A stretch of DNA of 15,606 nucleotides from assembly GCA_023415515.1 (NCBI GenBank), contig JAEZKH010000151.1:1-15606 (forward strand). The letters are read 5' to 3'. Under the pieces are notes generated by a model, which did not search any database, had not been told where the DNA came from, and saw only the letters and a list, made by a program, of their open reading frames with translations. Of this stretch, positions 1 through 7,019 are shown in pieces. Origin of the DNA: Actinomycetes bacterium. Its GTDB lineage: Bacteria; Actinomycetota; Actinomycetes; Mycobacteriales; Mycobacteriaceae. Every line of letters begins with the position of its first letter. Within the stretch, counting starts at the first letter, position 1. The position numbers and the translations under genes are program-made.

Positions 1-111
1 CGCCTGCACACCGAGCTCGGCGACATCCCGCCCGCCGAGCACGAAGCCAACCACTACCGTCAGAACCCCGCGTCGACAACGCTGGAAACCAGAGAACCGA
101 GCCTCCACTGA
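1..111 (+). CDS. IS3-family transposase (OrfB, integrase-type), C-terminal fragment
   Basis: Reading from base 1 gives 36 residues and a TGA stop. They begin RLHTELGDIPPAEHEANHY, which matches the conserved end of DDE integrase-type OrfB transposases of the IS3 family (RLHSELGyvPPaeyEaayY). In that family OrfB, usually made as an OrfAB fusion by frameshifting, catalyses cut and joining of the IS ends in the cytoplasm. The DDE catalytic core lies to the left of the window and cannot be checked. Whether the full transposase is intact is therefore unknown. Confidence 0.8.
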   Translation, partial: RLHTELGDIPPAEHEANHYRQNPASTTLETREPSLH

Positions 112-126
112 ACCCGGGGCGGTTCA
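1..126 (+). mobile_element. Right end of an IS3-family insertion sequence
   Basis: The window opens inside an IS3-family element. Its transposase C-terminus is followed by the 18-nt end TGAACCCGGGGCGGTTCA at 109-126, which carries the TG...CA boundary typical of IS3 termini. The transposase stop codon (109-111) lies inside this terminal repeat. The left end is outside the window, so the target-site duplication and full length cannot be read. The element has landed inside a minus-strand gene whose first 27 codons survive at 127-208. Family assignment rests on the transposase tail and the terminus together. The exact outer boundary (126) is inferred from the repeat. Confidence 0.75.
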
Positions 127-208
127 GCAGAGCGCGCAGGCCCTCGCCGGTCGTGAAGTCCTCGCGCTCGAAGTCCTGGCCGGTGTTGGGGTTGGTGGTT
201 GTGGTCAT
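127..208 (-). pseudogene. 5' stub of a gene interrupted by the IS3-family element
   Basis: The minus strand has a strong ribosome binding site (AGGAGGTG, 221-228) 12 bases before an ATG at 206-208. The reading frame starts MTTTTNPNTGQDFERED and continues to about codon 27 (...GLRALL), where the IS3 terminal repeat begins. The good start signal and its place as the last gene of the minus-strand operon suggest it was a real gene before the insertion. The surviving peptide is rich in Thr, Asp and Glu and I do not recognise the family. Reading on into the IS would add unrelated residues, so the native product is lost unless the remainder lies beyond the element. Confidence 0.6.
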
Positions 209-216
209 GGTGTCGG

Positions 217-236
217 CACCTCCTGGCAGGTAGGTG
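217..236. promoter_or_regulatory. Imperfect inverted repeat over the ribosome binding site of the interrupted gene
   Basis: Outer arms CACCT (217-221) and AGGTG (232-236) enclose inner arms CCTG (222-225) and CAGG (227-230), with a single unpaired T at 231. The structure covers the Shine-Dalgarno of the gene starting at 208 on the minus strand. It could fold in the mRNA and limit translation, or be a protein site. It resembles the CCTG/CAGG-type repeats before the relaxase start near 15204-15416, but these are short and GC-rich, so chance is possible. Confidence 0.25.
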
Positions 237-295
237 CGTGCCCGCTCCCACGAACGCGCCCCCACCTCTCTGGTTGCCGTCTGGACCACGACCTG

Positions 296-724
296 TCATC
301 CCATCCCGACCCCAGGCCGCGTCGGGGCCGAGGTGGTGACGGTGCGCCGCCCGAACGCCGTGATCGGCGGCAGGCGACGTGCCCGATCTCGCGCGGACTG
401 CATCCCGATCCGAAGCGGTGTGCGGGTGCGGCGGGCGAGCTCGGCTTGGAAGTCCAGGCCGCGCCCAGCAACGTTCGCCGAGTGCCGCGCCATCAGATCG
501 GTCGGCCGCACCCACTCCACACCCCGGCCACGAACTGTCGCGGCGTGCTGCTTCTCGGTGCGGGCAACCTGCGCCGCTCGCACCGCCTCCGGCACCGTCG
601 AGGCTTCAACAGCGGGCTCGCGGTGTTCGTGCGGCACCGAGAGCGCCTCGTCTGCCGGGGTCGGCACGATCCGCTGCGGATTGCGGCGGGGATCAACGTG
701 CTGCGGGCTATCGGCGGTGGTCAT
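296..724 (-). CDS. Small basic protein of unknown function
   Basis: This 142-residue protein starts at an ATG (722-724) that overlaps the stop of the upstream DUF2637 gene in an ATGA arrangement. A GGGAGGAGA ribosome binding site sits just before it, so this start is preferred over longer upstream readings. The N-terminal third is Pro/Glu-rich and looks disordered. The middle (about residues 67-103, VEWVRPTDLMARHSANVAG and following) looks folded and resembles small conserved proteins I associate with actinobacterial mobile elements. The C-terminus is Arg/Thr-rich and basic. There is no signal peptide or TM segment. Translational coupling to the DUF2637 and primase genes suggests a role in element maintenance or transfer, but no function can be named. 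Confidence 0.65.
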   Translation of the reverse strand: MTTADSPQHVDPRRNPQRIVPTPADEALSVPHEHREPAVEASTVPEAVRAAQVARTEKQHAATVRGRGVEWVRPTDLMARHSANVAGRGLDFQAELARRTRTPLRIGMQSARDRARRLPPITAFGRRTVTTSAPTRPGVGMG

Positions 725-1455
725 GGTGTGGTCTCCTCCCGCTCGTCGGCGGACTCGGTGATTTCGGTAGGAAGGTGTGCAGGAGCGAACCAGCGGCCCA
801 CGGTCGAGGGATGCACGCCGAGCTCGCGAGCGATCCGCTTGTTCGACCACCCCGCCTCCCGCAGCTCCCACCCCAATGCCCGACGATCCGCCGGATCGAG
901 AGGGTCGGAGGAGTCGGCACGTGTAGACGCCAGCTCAGCGACGCCAGGCGACGCGGGCACCACTTCCAGCTCATCCAGTACTGGGTCCGCCGAAGCGCCG
1001 GCGAGAACAGTGGCCTGGGGTCGGCCGGGCGTCTCCGGTTCCGACGCGGGGCTTGGGGTGCGGGTGAGGATGACGGTGAGGTGAGTGATCGCGAGCAGCA
1101 CCACTGGGGGTACGGCGGCGACGGAGGCGGCGAGGATGCTGGGCACGTCGGCGTCGGCGGCGACGACGGCGTGGATCGCGTTCGCGGTGACCGAGACGAG
1201 CGCGCCGCCGGTCAGGAGTGCCCAGGGGTACCAGGCGGAGCGTTGCCCGGCGAGCGCGACGACGGCGACGGGCGCGACGACGATGATGCCGTCCACGATC
1301 AGCGGCCACGCCCACGCCTGCCCAGCCCCGATCCCCGAACGCGCGGCAAGATCGGCCAGCGAGGTGAACGACAGCCAGAACGCCCCGGCGGCGATGAATA
1401 CCGTCCCCGCCACCGCCGTCCCAGCAGCCCACCGTCGCGGACTCGTCTCGCGCAT
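721..1455 (-). CDS. DUF2637-family membrane protein with C-terminal helix-turn-helix
   Basis: This 244-residue protein has four predicted membrane helices in the first 130 residues (about 9-30, 44-66, 72-95 and 103-127), with the FWLSFTSLADLA and AWAWPLIVDGIIVVA patterns typical of DUF2637. That family includes SpdB-like spread proteins of actinomycete plasmids and integrative elements, linked to intramycelial or conjugative spread. After a Pro/Asp/Glu-rich linker, residues about 194-223 (LREAGWSNKRIARELGVHPS and following) form a clear helix-turn-helix, so the protein could join membrane and DNA. The ATG at 1455 is chosen because it overlaps the primase stop (TGATG); a longer reading to 1512 would run into the primase gene. 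The next gene overlaps its stop as well, so it is an operon member. Confidence 0.85.
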   Translation of the reverse strand: MRETSPRRWAAGTAVAGTVFIAAGAFWLSFTSLADLAARSGIGAGQAWAWPLIVDGIIVVAPVAVVALAGQRSAWYPWALLTGGALVSVTANAIHAVVAADADVPSILAASVAAVPPVVLLAITHLTVILTRTPSPASEPETPGRPQATVLAGASADPVLDELEVVPASPGVAELASTRADSSDPLDPADRRALGWELREAGWSNKRIARELGVHPSTVGRWFAPAHLPTEITESADEREETTP

Positions 1456-2387
1456 CACAGGCCCGTCCTCCCGGCTGAGGCCACCGGCGATGTTGCGGAG
1501 CGGCTGCACCACCGATCTGCGCTCGATGTCGGACCCGCAGCAGTAGGCTCGGGTGCGGGCTGGGTGGCGCGGTAGGCCGAGCGCACGGTCGTGGCGATCT
1601 CACGCTCGCTCAGGCCCGCCTCCGCAGCGGCCGGTCCGAGCGCATCGAGAGCATCAGTGGGTGGGGTGCCGTGCTCGGCGAGGCGGCAGGCCGCCCAGAA
1701 CAAGCCCCGGTTCCGTTCGCCCTCACCACGGCCAGCGACCCAGGCCGCGAGCCGTTCGGCATCCACCGTCGCAGCCGCGCCGTCACTTCGCGCTGGCGCT
1801 GCGGGTCTGGGGTCGAGGAAGTCACGCAATCGTGCGGCCTCGACGGGCCCGATGGAGTGGGCGGCGATGTCCGCGATCTCGTACCGCCGCGCCACGCTGT
1901 CGATGGTTCGGCGGGAGGGCGGGGCGATGATGTAGCCGCCGTCGCCCCGGAAATCGACACCCGCGCCTGCGGCCTGCCACGACCGCTGCTCTGCGCCCGG
2001 CGCGGCTGGGAAGTAGGCGTGCGCGCCGCCGGTCGGGGTCCGCACCAGCAGACCCGCCCCATCCATCGGCCCCGCAGCCGAGGCCCGCCGCCAGGCGACG
2101 CGACCATCGATAGGGCCGTGAACATCGACATCCACCGCAACGACACCCGACCGTGCGCCGGTGGGGAGGCCGATATTGGCATCCGGGTTGCGCCACCACC
2201 ATGCGGCAACCTGCTCCGGGTCGCTGGTGGCGTCGAGGAACCCCCGCCGGGTGAGCGGCCGCTTCCCATCCGGCTCGCACGGGAACACGGGCACGCCAGC
2301 CGCCGCGAGACTCCGTGCCGCAGCGGCGAGGTCCGGTGTGCGATCCACCCGGATGAGCGCAGCAAGAACGTCGAACGGATCGGACAT
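1455..2387 (-). CDS. Bifunctional primase/polymerase (Prim-Pol) domain protein
   Basis: The 310-residue protein carries the Prim-Pol domain of mobile-element replication proteins at about residues 20-190. Visible landmarks are GVPVFPCEPDGKRPL (31-45), WWWRNPDANIGLPTG (63-77), the metal-binding acidic pair in VVAVDVDVHG (D86, D88), GGAHAYF with H123, and DFRGDGGYIIAPPS (145-158). Such proteins make primers and extend DNA during plasmid or ICE replication. The C-terminal part (about 195-290) is a helical region without a helicase ATPase, so any helicase must be another protein. The start overlaps the stop of the antirestriction gene (TGATG). A GTG one codon upstream is an alternative. Confidence 0.9.
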   Translation of the reverse strand: MSDPFDVLAALIRVDRTPDLAAAARSLAAAGVPVFPCEPDGKRPLTRRGFLDATSDPEQVAAWWWRNPDANIGLPTGARSGVVAVDVDVHGPIDGRVAWRRASAAGPMDGAGLLVRTPTGGAHAYFPAAPGAEQRSWQAAGAGVDFRGDGGYIIAPPSRRTIDSVARRYEIADIAAHSIGPVEAARLRDFLDPRPAAPARSDGAAATVDAERLAAWVAGRGEGERNRGLFWAACRLAEHGTPPTDALDALGPAAAEAGLSEREIATTVRSAYRATQPAPEPTAAGPTSSADRWCSRSATSPVASAGRTGL

Positions 2388-3460
2388 CACAGCCCCCGTC
2401 CCGCCAACACCGGCGCAGCATGCGGCCGATCAGGCTCAACCGACCGAGCCGCCGCGCGGGTCGGCTTCGCGGCCGGGGCGTCTCGTTCCAGTCCCGGTGG
2501 GGTTCCGTCGCCGAGCTGCGGGGTGTCGAGCTGGTCGAGGATCGCCAGCGCCGTCTTCCGTACTCGCTCGCCGGTGGCCTGCACGATCTGTGCGGGTTCC
2601 TTGTCGTCGGCGCGCGCCGCCCGGGTTGAGACGTACGGGATCGTGTAGCCGTCAGTGGTCATGCCGTGCGCGGCACCGATCATCAGCGCGACGGACTCGG
2701 CTTCGACCTCGCGGATGCCGCGATGCTGCCGCACCTCCACGTCGTCGGGGTCGTGCATCATCACATGCGCGAGCTCGTGCGCCAGCGTCTTCACTCGTGC
2801 CGCAGCAGGCATGTTCTCCCGCACCGACACCGCCCGGGCGTCGTAGTCGGTCATCCCGTTCGCGCCCATGATCGCCATCTCGTCCGGCACGGAGACGACC
2901 TCGAACCCGGCTGCCCGTATCTGCGCGGCGAGACCGTCCCACAGCCCGGCGGGGGCTTCGCCCTCCAACAACACCGGCGCAGGCTTCGTCGGGAGGGGCT
3001 CGCCGTCGGTCTGGGAGACATCCCAGACATAGGCCGGTCGGGCACCGATCATGCGGGAGCGCACCACCTCACCTGGCTTCGGCTTCTCCCGCGGCCCCAG
3101 CCGCCGCCACGAACCAGAATCCGACGGCGTAGCCGTGGCGAACCTGCCCGTGACCGGCGCGAAGATCATGTAGCCCGGCTGGCCCTTCATCACCTGCCGC
3201 CCCAACCCCTGCCACTGCCGATACCCCGCAACAAGCGAGGGGAACGGCTCGGGCACCCTGCCGACCTCGAACGCGACCTGGTGCTGCACCCAGATCAGCA
3301 TCGTGTTGTTGAACGACCGGGACCGGAACCTCGCGGCGAACGCGAGCGCGTCGCGCCAGTCGTCGCCGGAGACGAGCTGCTCGACCGCGCCTGTCAGCTT
3401 CTCGTGCAACTCGTCGAGCTTCGCCTCACGCGCCGCACGCTGCTCCAGTGTCGATGCCAT
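2387..3460 (-). CDS. ArdC-like antirestriction protein with ImmA/IrrE-type zinc site
   Basis: The 357-residue protein joins an ArdC-type ssDNA-binding N-terminal domain (about 15-150, with DDWRDALAFAARFRSRSFNN and GYRQWQGLGRQVMKGQPGYM) to a zinc-metallopeptidase-like domain. H228, E229 and H232 form HELAH, and E255 in VEAESVALM is the likely third ligand. Known ArdC proteins bind ssDNA and protect incoming conjugative DNA from host restriction; a catalytic role of the HExxH site is suspected in this class but not shown here. The ATG at 3460 follows GAGAGGAG, which supports it over an upstream start near 3673 whose extra residues look non-coding. It is the first gene of the minus-strand operon, so it would be expressed early after transfer. 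Its presence beside a restriction-like operon is notable. Confidence 0.88.
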   Translation of the reverse strand: MASTLEQRAAREAKLDELHEKLTGAVEQLVSGDDWRDALAFAARFRSRSFNNTMLIWVQHQVAFEVGRVPEPFPSLVAGYRQWQGLGRQVMKGQPGYMIFAPVTGRFATATPSDSGSWRRLGPREKPKPGEVVRSRMIGARPAYVWDVSQTDGEPLPTKPAPVLLEGEAPAGLWDGLAAQIRAAGFEVVSVPDEMAIMGANGMTDYDARAVSVRENMPAAARVKTLAHELAHVMMHDPDDVEVRQHRGIREVEAESVALMIGAAHGMTTDGYTIPYVSTRAARADDKEPAQIVQATGERVRKTALAILDQLDTPQLGDGTPPGLERDAPAAKPTRAAARSVEPDRPHAAPVLAGRGL

Positions 3461-3483
3461 GACCGGGTCTCCTCTCGCGACCA

Positions 3484-3524
3484 CCACGACACTCGTGGGC
3501 GTGGCGGTACACCTACGAGGTAGG
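3484..3524 (-). promoter_or_regulatory. Two inverted repeats in the leader of the antirestriction operon
   Basis: Just upstream of the antirestriction gene start at 3460 are CCACGA-CAC-TCGTGG (3484-3498) and CCTAC-GAG-GTAGG (3512-3524). Both are perfect short inverted repeats with 3-base centres. They could be mRNA hairpins near the translation start or protein-binding sites. There is no T-run, so an intrinsic terminator is unlikely. No clear sigma-70-like promoter for the minus-strand operon could be identified. Confidence 0.3.
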
Positions 3525-3681
3525 CACCCCCTCCCGCGACGGCCGGAGCGAACCTGCCGGGCCAGCCCTACGGGGCGGCCTGGCATAGCGGCGCGCCCCC
3601 GCGAGGAGCCGCGCGGGAACGGTGCGAGAGCCAGCATCGTTGTCCTCCTCTCTGGCGAGAGCGACCCACCCAAGCAGGCAA

Positions 3682-3785
3682 TTGAGCATGCTCAAACAGG
3701 TCGGAGTTCCCATTGGAGCACGCCCGTTGAGCATGCGCAAGCCTTGATTTGTGCATGCTCAACGAGTAGCGTTGGGCATGCACAA
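3682..3785. promoter_or_regulatory. Operator cluster: four 14-bp palindromes
   Basis: Four related palindromes occur at 3682-3695 (TTGAGCATGCTCAA, perfect), 3727-3740 (TTGAGCATGCGCAA), 3749-3762 (TTGTGCATGCTCAA) and 3772-3785 (TTGGGCATGCACAA). The consensus is TTGnGCATGCnCAA and the core GCATGC is invariant. Start-to-start distances are 45, 22 and 23 bp, close to multiples of two helical turns, which would place bound dimers on one DNA face. The cluster lies between the divergent antirestriction and EspR-like regulator genes. The third box sits inside the spacer and the fourth abuts the -10 of a plausible rightward promoter. The likely ligand is the adjacent EspR-like protein, acting as autorepressor. 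That assignment is inference from position and symmetry. Confidence 0.8.
3744..3772 (+). promoter_or_regulatory. Candidate promoter of the EspR-like regulator operon
   Basis: TTGATT (3744-3749) and TAGCGT (3767-3772) are separated by 17 bp, a good match to actinobacterial housekeeping-sigma spacing. The regulator start codon lies 78 bp downstream of the -10. Operator boxes at 3749-3762 and 3772-3785 occupy the spacer and the region just after the -10, an arrangement expected for repression. It is called by eye only. Confidence 0.45.
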
Positions 3786-3849
3786 CCGCCCCTTCGGGGT
3801 GGACAACAGCGATGCCTTGCCCGTCACGAGGGAAAGGAGGTCAGCGGCC

Positions 3850-4281
3850 ATGACCGAAGAAGAGAGCCAGGCTGCGGCAGTCGATCTCGCCAACCGCTTG
3901 CGGCTCCTGATGGACGTTGCCGAGGCCGAGTCCGGTGCAGAGCCGACCTACTCCCAGATCGCGGACTTCCTCAAAGAACGCGGCGTCAACCTATCGCGCT
4001 CGCGCTGGACGTACATGGTCAACGGCCACCGCCACGTCCAAGACCCCGCCGTCTTCGAGGGACTCGCCGCCTACTTCGATGTCGATACCGACTTCCTCAT
4101 GGGAGCCGACGGTGCCATCACCCCGGAGAAGGTCACCGCGCAACTCGACCTCGTTCGTTCCATGCGAGCGGCGAAGGTGAAGTCCTACGCCGCCCGCACC
4201 CTCGGTGACATCTCACCGAAAGCACTCCACGCCATCACCAAGTTCCTGGATGAGGAAATGACACACATGCCTGAGCACTGA
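3850..4281 (+). CDS. EspR-like helix-turn-helix transcriptional regulator
   Basis: The 143-residue protein has an N-terminal DNA-binding domain at about 10-85. The HTH core includes YSQIADFLKERGVNLSRSRW (34-53), followed by TYMVNGHRHVQDPAVFEGLA and YFDVDTDFL. A C-terminal helical segment (about 97-137, LDLVRSMRAAKVKSYAARTL and onward) is laid out like the dimerisation part of mycobacterial EspR, so an EspR-type dimer that bridges spaced operators is a reasonable model. The ATG at 3850 follows AAAGGAGG; an in-frame ATG at 3751 would lie within the operator region and is unlikely. It heads an operon with an IrrE-like protein, a pairing seen in ImmA/ImmR-type switches, where the protease relieves repression. 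The four palindromes upstream are its likely targets. The regulatory link is inference. Confidence 0.82.
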   Translation: MTEEESQAAAVDLANRLRLLMDVAEAESGAEPTYSQIADFLKERGVNLSRSRWTYMVNGHRHVQDPAVFEGLAAYFDVDTDFLMGADGAITPEKVTAQLDLVRSMRAAKVKSYAARTLGDISPKALHAITKFLDEEMTHMPEH

Positions 4282-4342
4282 CAGGTATCGCGCAACGCGA
4301 CGCCGGTACCAGCCAAGTGCTCTCCACCGAGAGGGGCGCACC

Positions 4343-4807
4343 GTGAATATCGAACAGACCGTATCGGCGGCTGTCGCGGACCTCCAGCTCGGCCACACCT
4401 TCACCCTCGACGACCTCATCCACGCGATCCAGGCCCGACGCCAGCGCGTCCTCCGCGTGCACGAGCTCCAAGACCTCGATACCAGCGATGGGCTCTGCGC
4501 CATCTGGCTGACCGGCGAGACCGACGACATCGTGCTGTACGCACCCACCGAGTCCGCCCTGCACCGCCAGCAGTTCGTGCTGCACGAGTTCGCGCACGTG
4601 ATCCTCGGCCACTGCGACGGCGATGATTGTGCTGCCATCGACATACTGCTCCCCAGCATTCCGCCCTACACCCGCGGTCGGCTCCTCGCCCGGCAAGATC
4701 CCGACTGCGAAACTGAGATCGCCGCCGAGGCCCTTGCCGACCGGCTTGCCGCAGGCATCCGAGGACACGCCTTCGCGGAGTCCGGTTACCTGGAGGTGTT
4801 CGGATGA
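4343..4807 (+). CDS. ImmA/IrrE-family metallopeptidase-like protein
   Basis: The 154-residue protein has the HEFAHV motif at residues 81-86 (H81, E82, H85) followed by a helix with acidic residues in EIAAEALADRLA (E125, E129), which can supply the third zinc ligand. ImmA/IrrE proteins are zinc proteases, and some cleave XRE-type repressors when a signal such as DNA damage arrives. The start is a GTG at 4343 after GAGAGGGG. It lies 61 bp after the EspR-like regulator and overlaps the 7TM gene by ATGA, so it is translated with both. No signal peptide or TM segment is visible, so it is cytoplasmic. The regulator is its natural candidate substrate, but no cleavage site can be read from sequence. 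Confidence 0.83.
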   Translation: MNIEQTVSAAVADLQLGHTFTLDDLIHAIQARRQRVLRVHELQDLDTSDGLCAIWLTGETDDIVLYAPTESALHRQQFVLHEFAHVILGHCDGDDCAAIDILLPSIPPYTRGRLLARQDPDCETEIAAEALADRLAAGIRGHAFAESGYLEVFG

Positions 4808-5832
4808 CACAGATGCTCGTCGCGGCACTCATGTGGGTGCTCGTGGTGAGCCTGCTCATCGTCCGCCGAAAACGCGCCGACCGAAGCATCACCTACGCCT
4901 CCATCACCATTGCGATCGCGATGACCCTGAACGTCGACGCCGTCTACGCCGCCATCGATCCGGTCCTGGGCGGCACCAACATCGCCACCCTGATCGCCGA
5001 CACTCTGCTGATGGTCGGGCTGTTCTTCCTTGGCCGAGGAGTCATGCATACTGGCGAGTACCGGCCCCGGCTCGTGCGTGCAGCCGTCAGCCTGCCTACC
5101 CTGCTGGTCGCACTGGCCGCGATCACGGTGATATTCACGTTCATCGAACGCGGCCACACCACCACACAGTTCATGGCCGACCTCGGCAATCAGCCGGCCA
5201 CGGCCACGTACTCGATCATCAACTTCGTCTACTGCGGCACCGTGATTGCCGCCATGCTGATTCTTGCCAGCCGGCAGTACCGAAACGCCCATGGCGTTCA
5301 GCGCTTCCCAGCGGCTCTGCTGACTCTCGGTTCGGTATTCGGGGTCGCGCTCTGCGTCGCCGTGCTCATCATGGACATCGCGCATGTCGCAGACCACCTC
5401 GACCTCATGCGTGCTGTCCAATCTCTCTACGCGCCCCTGTTGCTACTGACCTTCGGGTTCCTCTGTGTCGGATTCACCGCACAACCCGTCGCCCGCCTCG
5501 CCCAGCACCACGCCCGCCGACGCCGCACCGCAGCTCTCTCCGCCGACCTCGAACCAGTCTGGGACCGCGCCACTCGCGTTCGGCCCGGCCTCAGCCAAGC
5601 CGAACCACTCGCAGCCGGGACCGACGACCCCGAAGGGCGACTCCACCGCACGATCGTCGAAATCCGCGACGCCATGATCGACGGCCGCGTCACCTTCACC
5701 ACCACCGACGACGAACGCGCGCTGCTCCAAGCCGCCGAACGACACCTCCTCGGCGAACAGCACACCGAGACCGGACCGAACAGTGGCGGAGACGCCGACG
5801 CAACAGAACCCAACAAGAAGCATCCCTCATGA
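4804..5832 (+). CDS. Seven-TM MAB_1171c-like membrane protein
   Basis: The 342-residue protein shows seven hydrophobic segments in the first 230 residues (about 3-20, 28-51, 58-80, 92-117, 137-160, 170-195 and 205-228). A cytoplasmic tail follows, with an Arg-rich juxtamembrane stretch and a segment GRLHRTIVEIRDAMIDG. This layout matches the actinobacterial family annotated as MAB_1171c putative transporter, with a DUF6545-type C-terminal region. Transport has not been shown for it, and the 7TM part resembles sensor modules, so signal reception is equally possible. The gene overlaps its IrrE-like partner upstream and the hydrolase downstream by ATGA on both sides. The last ~30 residues are polar and probably disordered. 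Family confidence is good; function is unknown. Confidence 0.8.
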   Translation: MTQMLVAALMWVLVVSLLIVRRKRADRSITYASITIAIAMTLNVDAVYAAIDPVLGGTNIATLIADTLLMVGLFFLGRGVMHTGEYRPRLVRAAVSLPTLLVALAAITVIFTFIERGHTTTQFMADLGNQPATATYSIINFVYCGTVIAAMLILASRQYRNAHGVQRFPAALLTLGSVFGVALCVAVLIMDIAHVADHLDLMRAVQSLYAPLLLLTFGFLCVGFTAQPVARLAQHHARRRRTAALSADLEPVWDRATRVRPGLSQAEPLAAGTDDPEGRLHRTIVEIRDAMIDGRVTFTTTDDERALLQAAERHLLGEQHTETGPNSGGDADATEPNKKHPS

Positions 5833-6968
5833 AACGAGCCATCGCTCTCGGAGCCGGACTCCTCGCCGCCAGCGCACTCGGCACCGGCTGGACTATCGCA
5901 CGGCGCCTCACCGCGCCCCTCGGCCCCCGCGCCTTCGACCTCACCATTCACGACATCGAGCACGACAGCGACGGCGTCCAGCGGATCGTGCTCGACCGCA
6001 CCGACCAGACCATCGCCGACGGCATCTTCAACCTCTGGATCAAGGGCGGCGGCTGGGTGCAACTCTCCGCAGAAGTATCCGACCGGGGGCCGCGCCGGAT
6101 TGCCCGCACAGTCACCGGCACTGCACCAGGACTGACACTGCGGCCGGGCGATCGTGCCTCGTGGAGCGGCATCTACTACGCCACCCCAGCCGACGCAGGA
6201 CTCGACGCGCGGGACATCACTATCAACACCCCAGCAGGCGCGTGCCCGGCCTGGCGCATCGACGGGGGCTCCTCGACCTGGGCGATCCACATCCACGGAC
6301 TCGGAAGCACCCGCGCCGGAACCCTCCGCGGCGCCCAACTCGCCACCGAACTCGGCTACACCTCCGTCATCGTCACCTACCGCGACACCGCGGAAGGCCC
6401 TCGCGTCGGCACCGGCCGATCAACCCTCGGCCACGCAGAGACCGCAGACGTAGACGAAGCCATCGGCTACGCCGTCCGACGAGGAGCCCAACGGATCGTG
6501 CTGTTCGGCTGGTCAATGGGAGCCGCCATCGCTCTCCAACTCGCCGCCCGCCCGCGCCAAGACGGACTCATCACCGCGCTCGTCCTCGACTCACCAGTCC
6601 TCGACTGGACCGAGACCATCAAAGCCAACTGCGCCCGCAGCGGACTACCGAGTGCAGCCGGCCACCTCGCCGTCACGTGGCTCGCCATTGGCCCGTTCGC
6701 GAGCATGGTCGGGCTGCCGGGGCCGATCCCGCTGCGTCGCTTCGACTGGATCACTCGCGCCGCTGAGCTCACCACGCCCACGCTGATCCTCCACGGCATG
6801 AGAGACAGCTCCGCACCGATCCGGCTCTCACAAGCACTCCGAGACCAGCGCCCCAACATCGTGACCCTGGAGACCTTCGACGCTGACCACACGCTCGCCT
6901 GGAACTCCGACCCTGAGCGGTGGTGGGCCGTCGTGAGCGGCTGGCTCACATCGCAGTTAGCGAGCTGA
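5829..6968 (+). CDS. Membrane-anchored alpha/beta hydrolase
   Basis: The 379-residue protein begins with a hydrophobic N-terminus (about 3-25, ALGAGLLAASALGTGW inside it) that could be an uncleaved anchor or signal peptide. Residues about 150-379 form an alpha/beta hydrolase fold: oxyanion-type HIHGLGS, nucleophile elbow GWSMG with S229, acid candidate D326 in HGMRDSSAP, and H354 in DADHTLAW. This completes a Ser-Asp-His triad, so it should be an active esterase, peptidase or lipase-like enzyme; the substrate cannot be told. A region of ~120 residues between anchor and hydrolase core is not a family I recognise. It overlaps the 7TM gene by ATGA and ends the operon. A longer in-frame reading from upstream crosses the 7TM gene in another frame and is not coding. 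Confidence 0.8.
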   Translation: MKRAIALGAGLLAASALGTGWTIARRLTAPLGPRAFDLTIHDIEHDSDGVQRIVLDRTDQTIADGIFNLWIKGGGWVQLSAEVSDRGPRRIARTVTGTAPGLTLRPGDRASWSGIYYATPADAGLDARDITINTPAGACPAWRIDGGSSTWAIHIHGLGSTRAGTLRGAQLATELGYTSVIVTYRDTAEGPRVGTGRSTLGHAETADVDEAIGYAVRRGAQRIVLFGWSMGAAIALQLAARPRQDGLITALVLDSPVLDWTETIKANCARSGLPSAAGHLAVTWLAIGPFASMVGLPGPIPLRRFDWITRAAELTTPTLILHGMRDSSAPIRLSQALRDQRPNIVTLETFDADHTLAWNSDPERWWAVVSGWLTSQLAS

Positions 6969-7019
6969 CGGGCGCCGGAGCCGCACCGGTTCGGATCGGC
7001 CACGCCCGGACAAACCCAG

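Noticed and set aside
379..1575. Long plus-strand frame opposite the DUF2637 and primase genes
   Set aside because: Composition is Arg/Gly/Pro low complexity with no family match, while the minus strand holds recognised domains with good start signals.
3461..3673. N-terminal extension of the antirestriction protein to an upstream start
   Set aside because: The extra residues are Arg/Pro/Gly-rich without family similarity, and the ATG at 3460 has a proper GAGAGGAG ribosome binding site.
3788..3799. CCCC-TTC-GGGG hairpin in the leader of the EspR-like gene, considered as a terminator or riboswitch
   Set aside because: The stem is only 4 bp, there is no T-run, and no further conserved fold is visible.
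4623..6968. A 781-codon open frame that includes the hydrolase and a long N-terminal extension
   Set aside because: Upstream of 5829 it is the out-of-frame shadow of the IrrE-like and 7TM genes, Arg/Pro/His-rich without domain signal. The hydrolase starts cleanly at the ATGA overlap.
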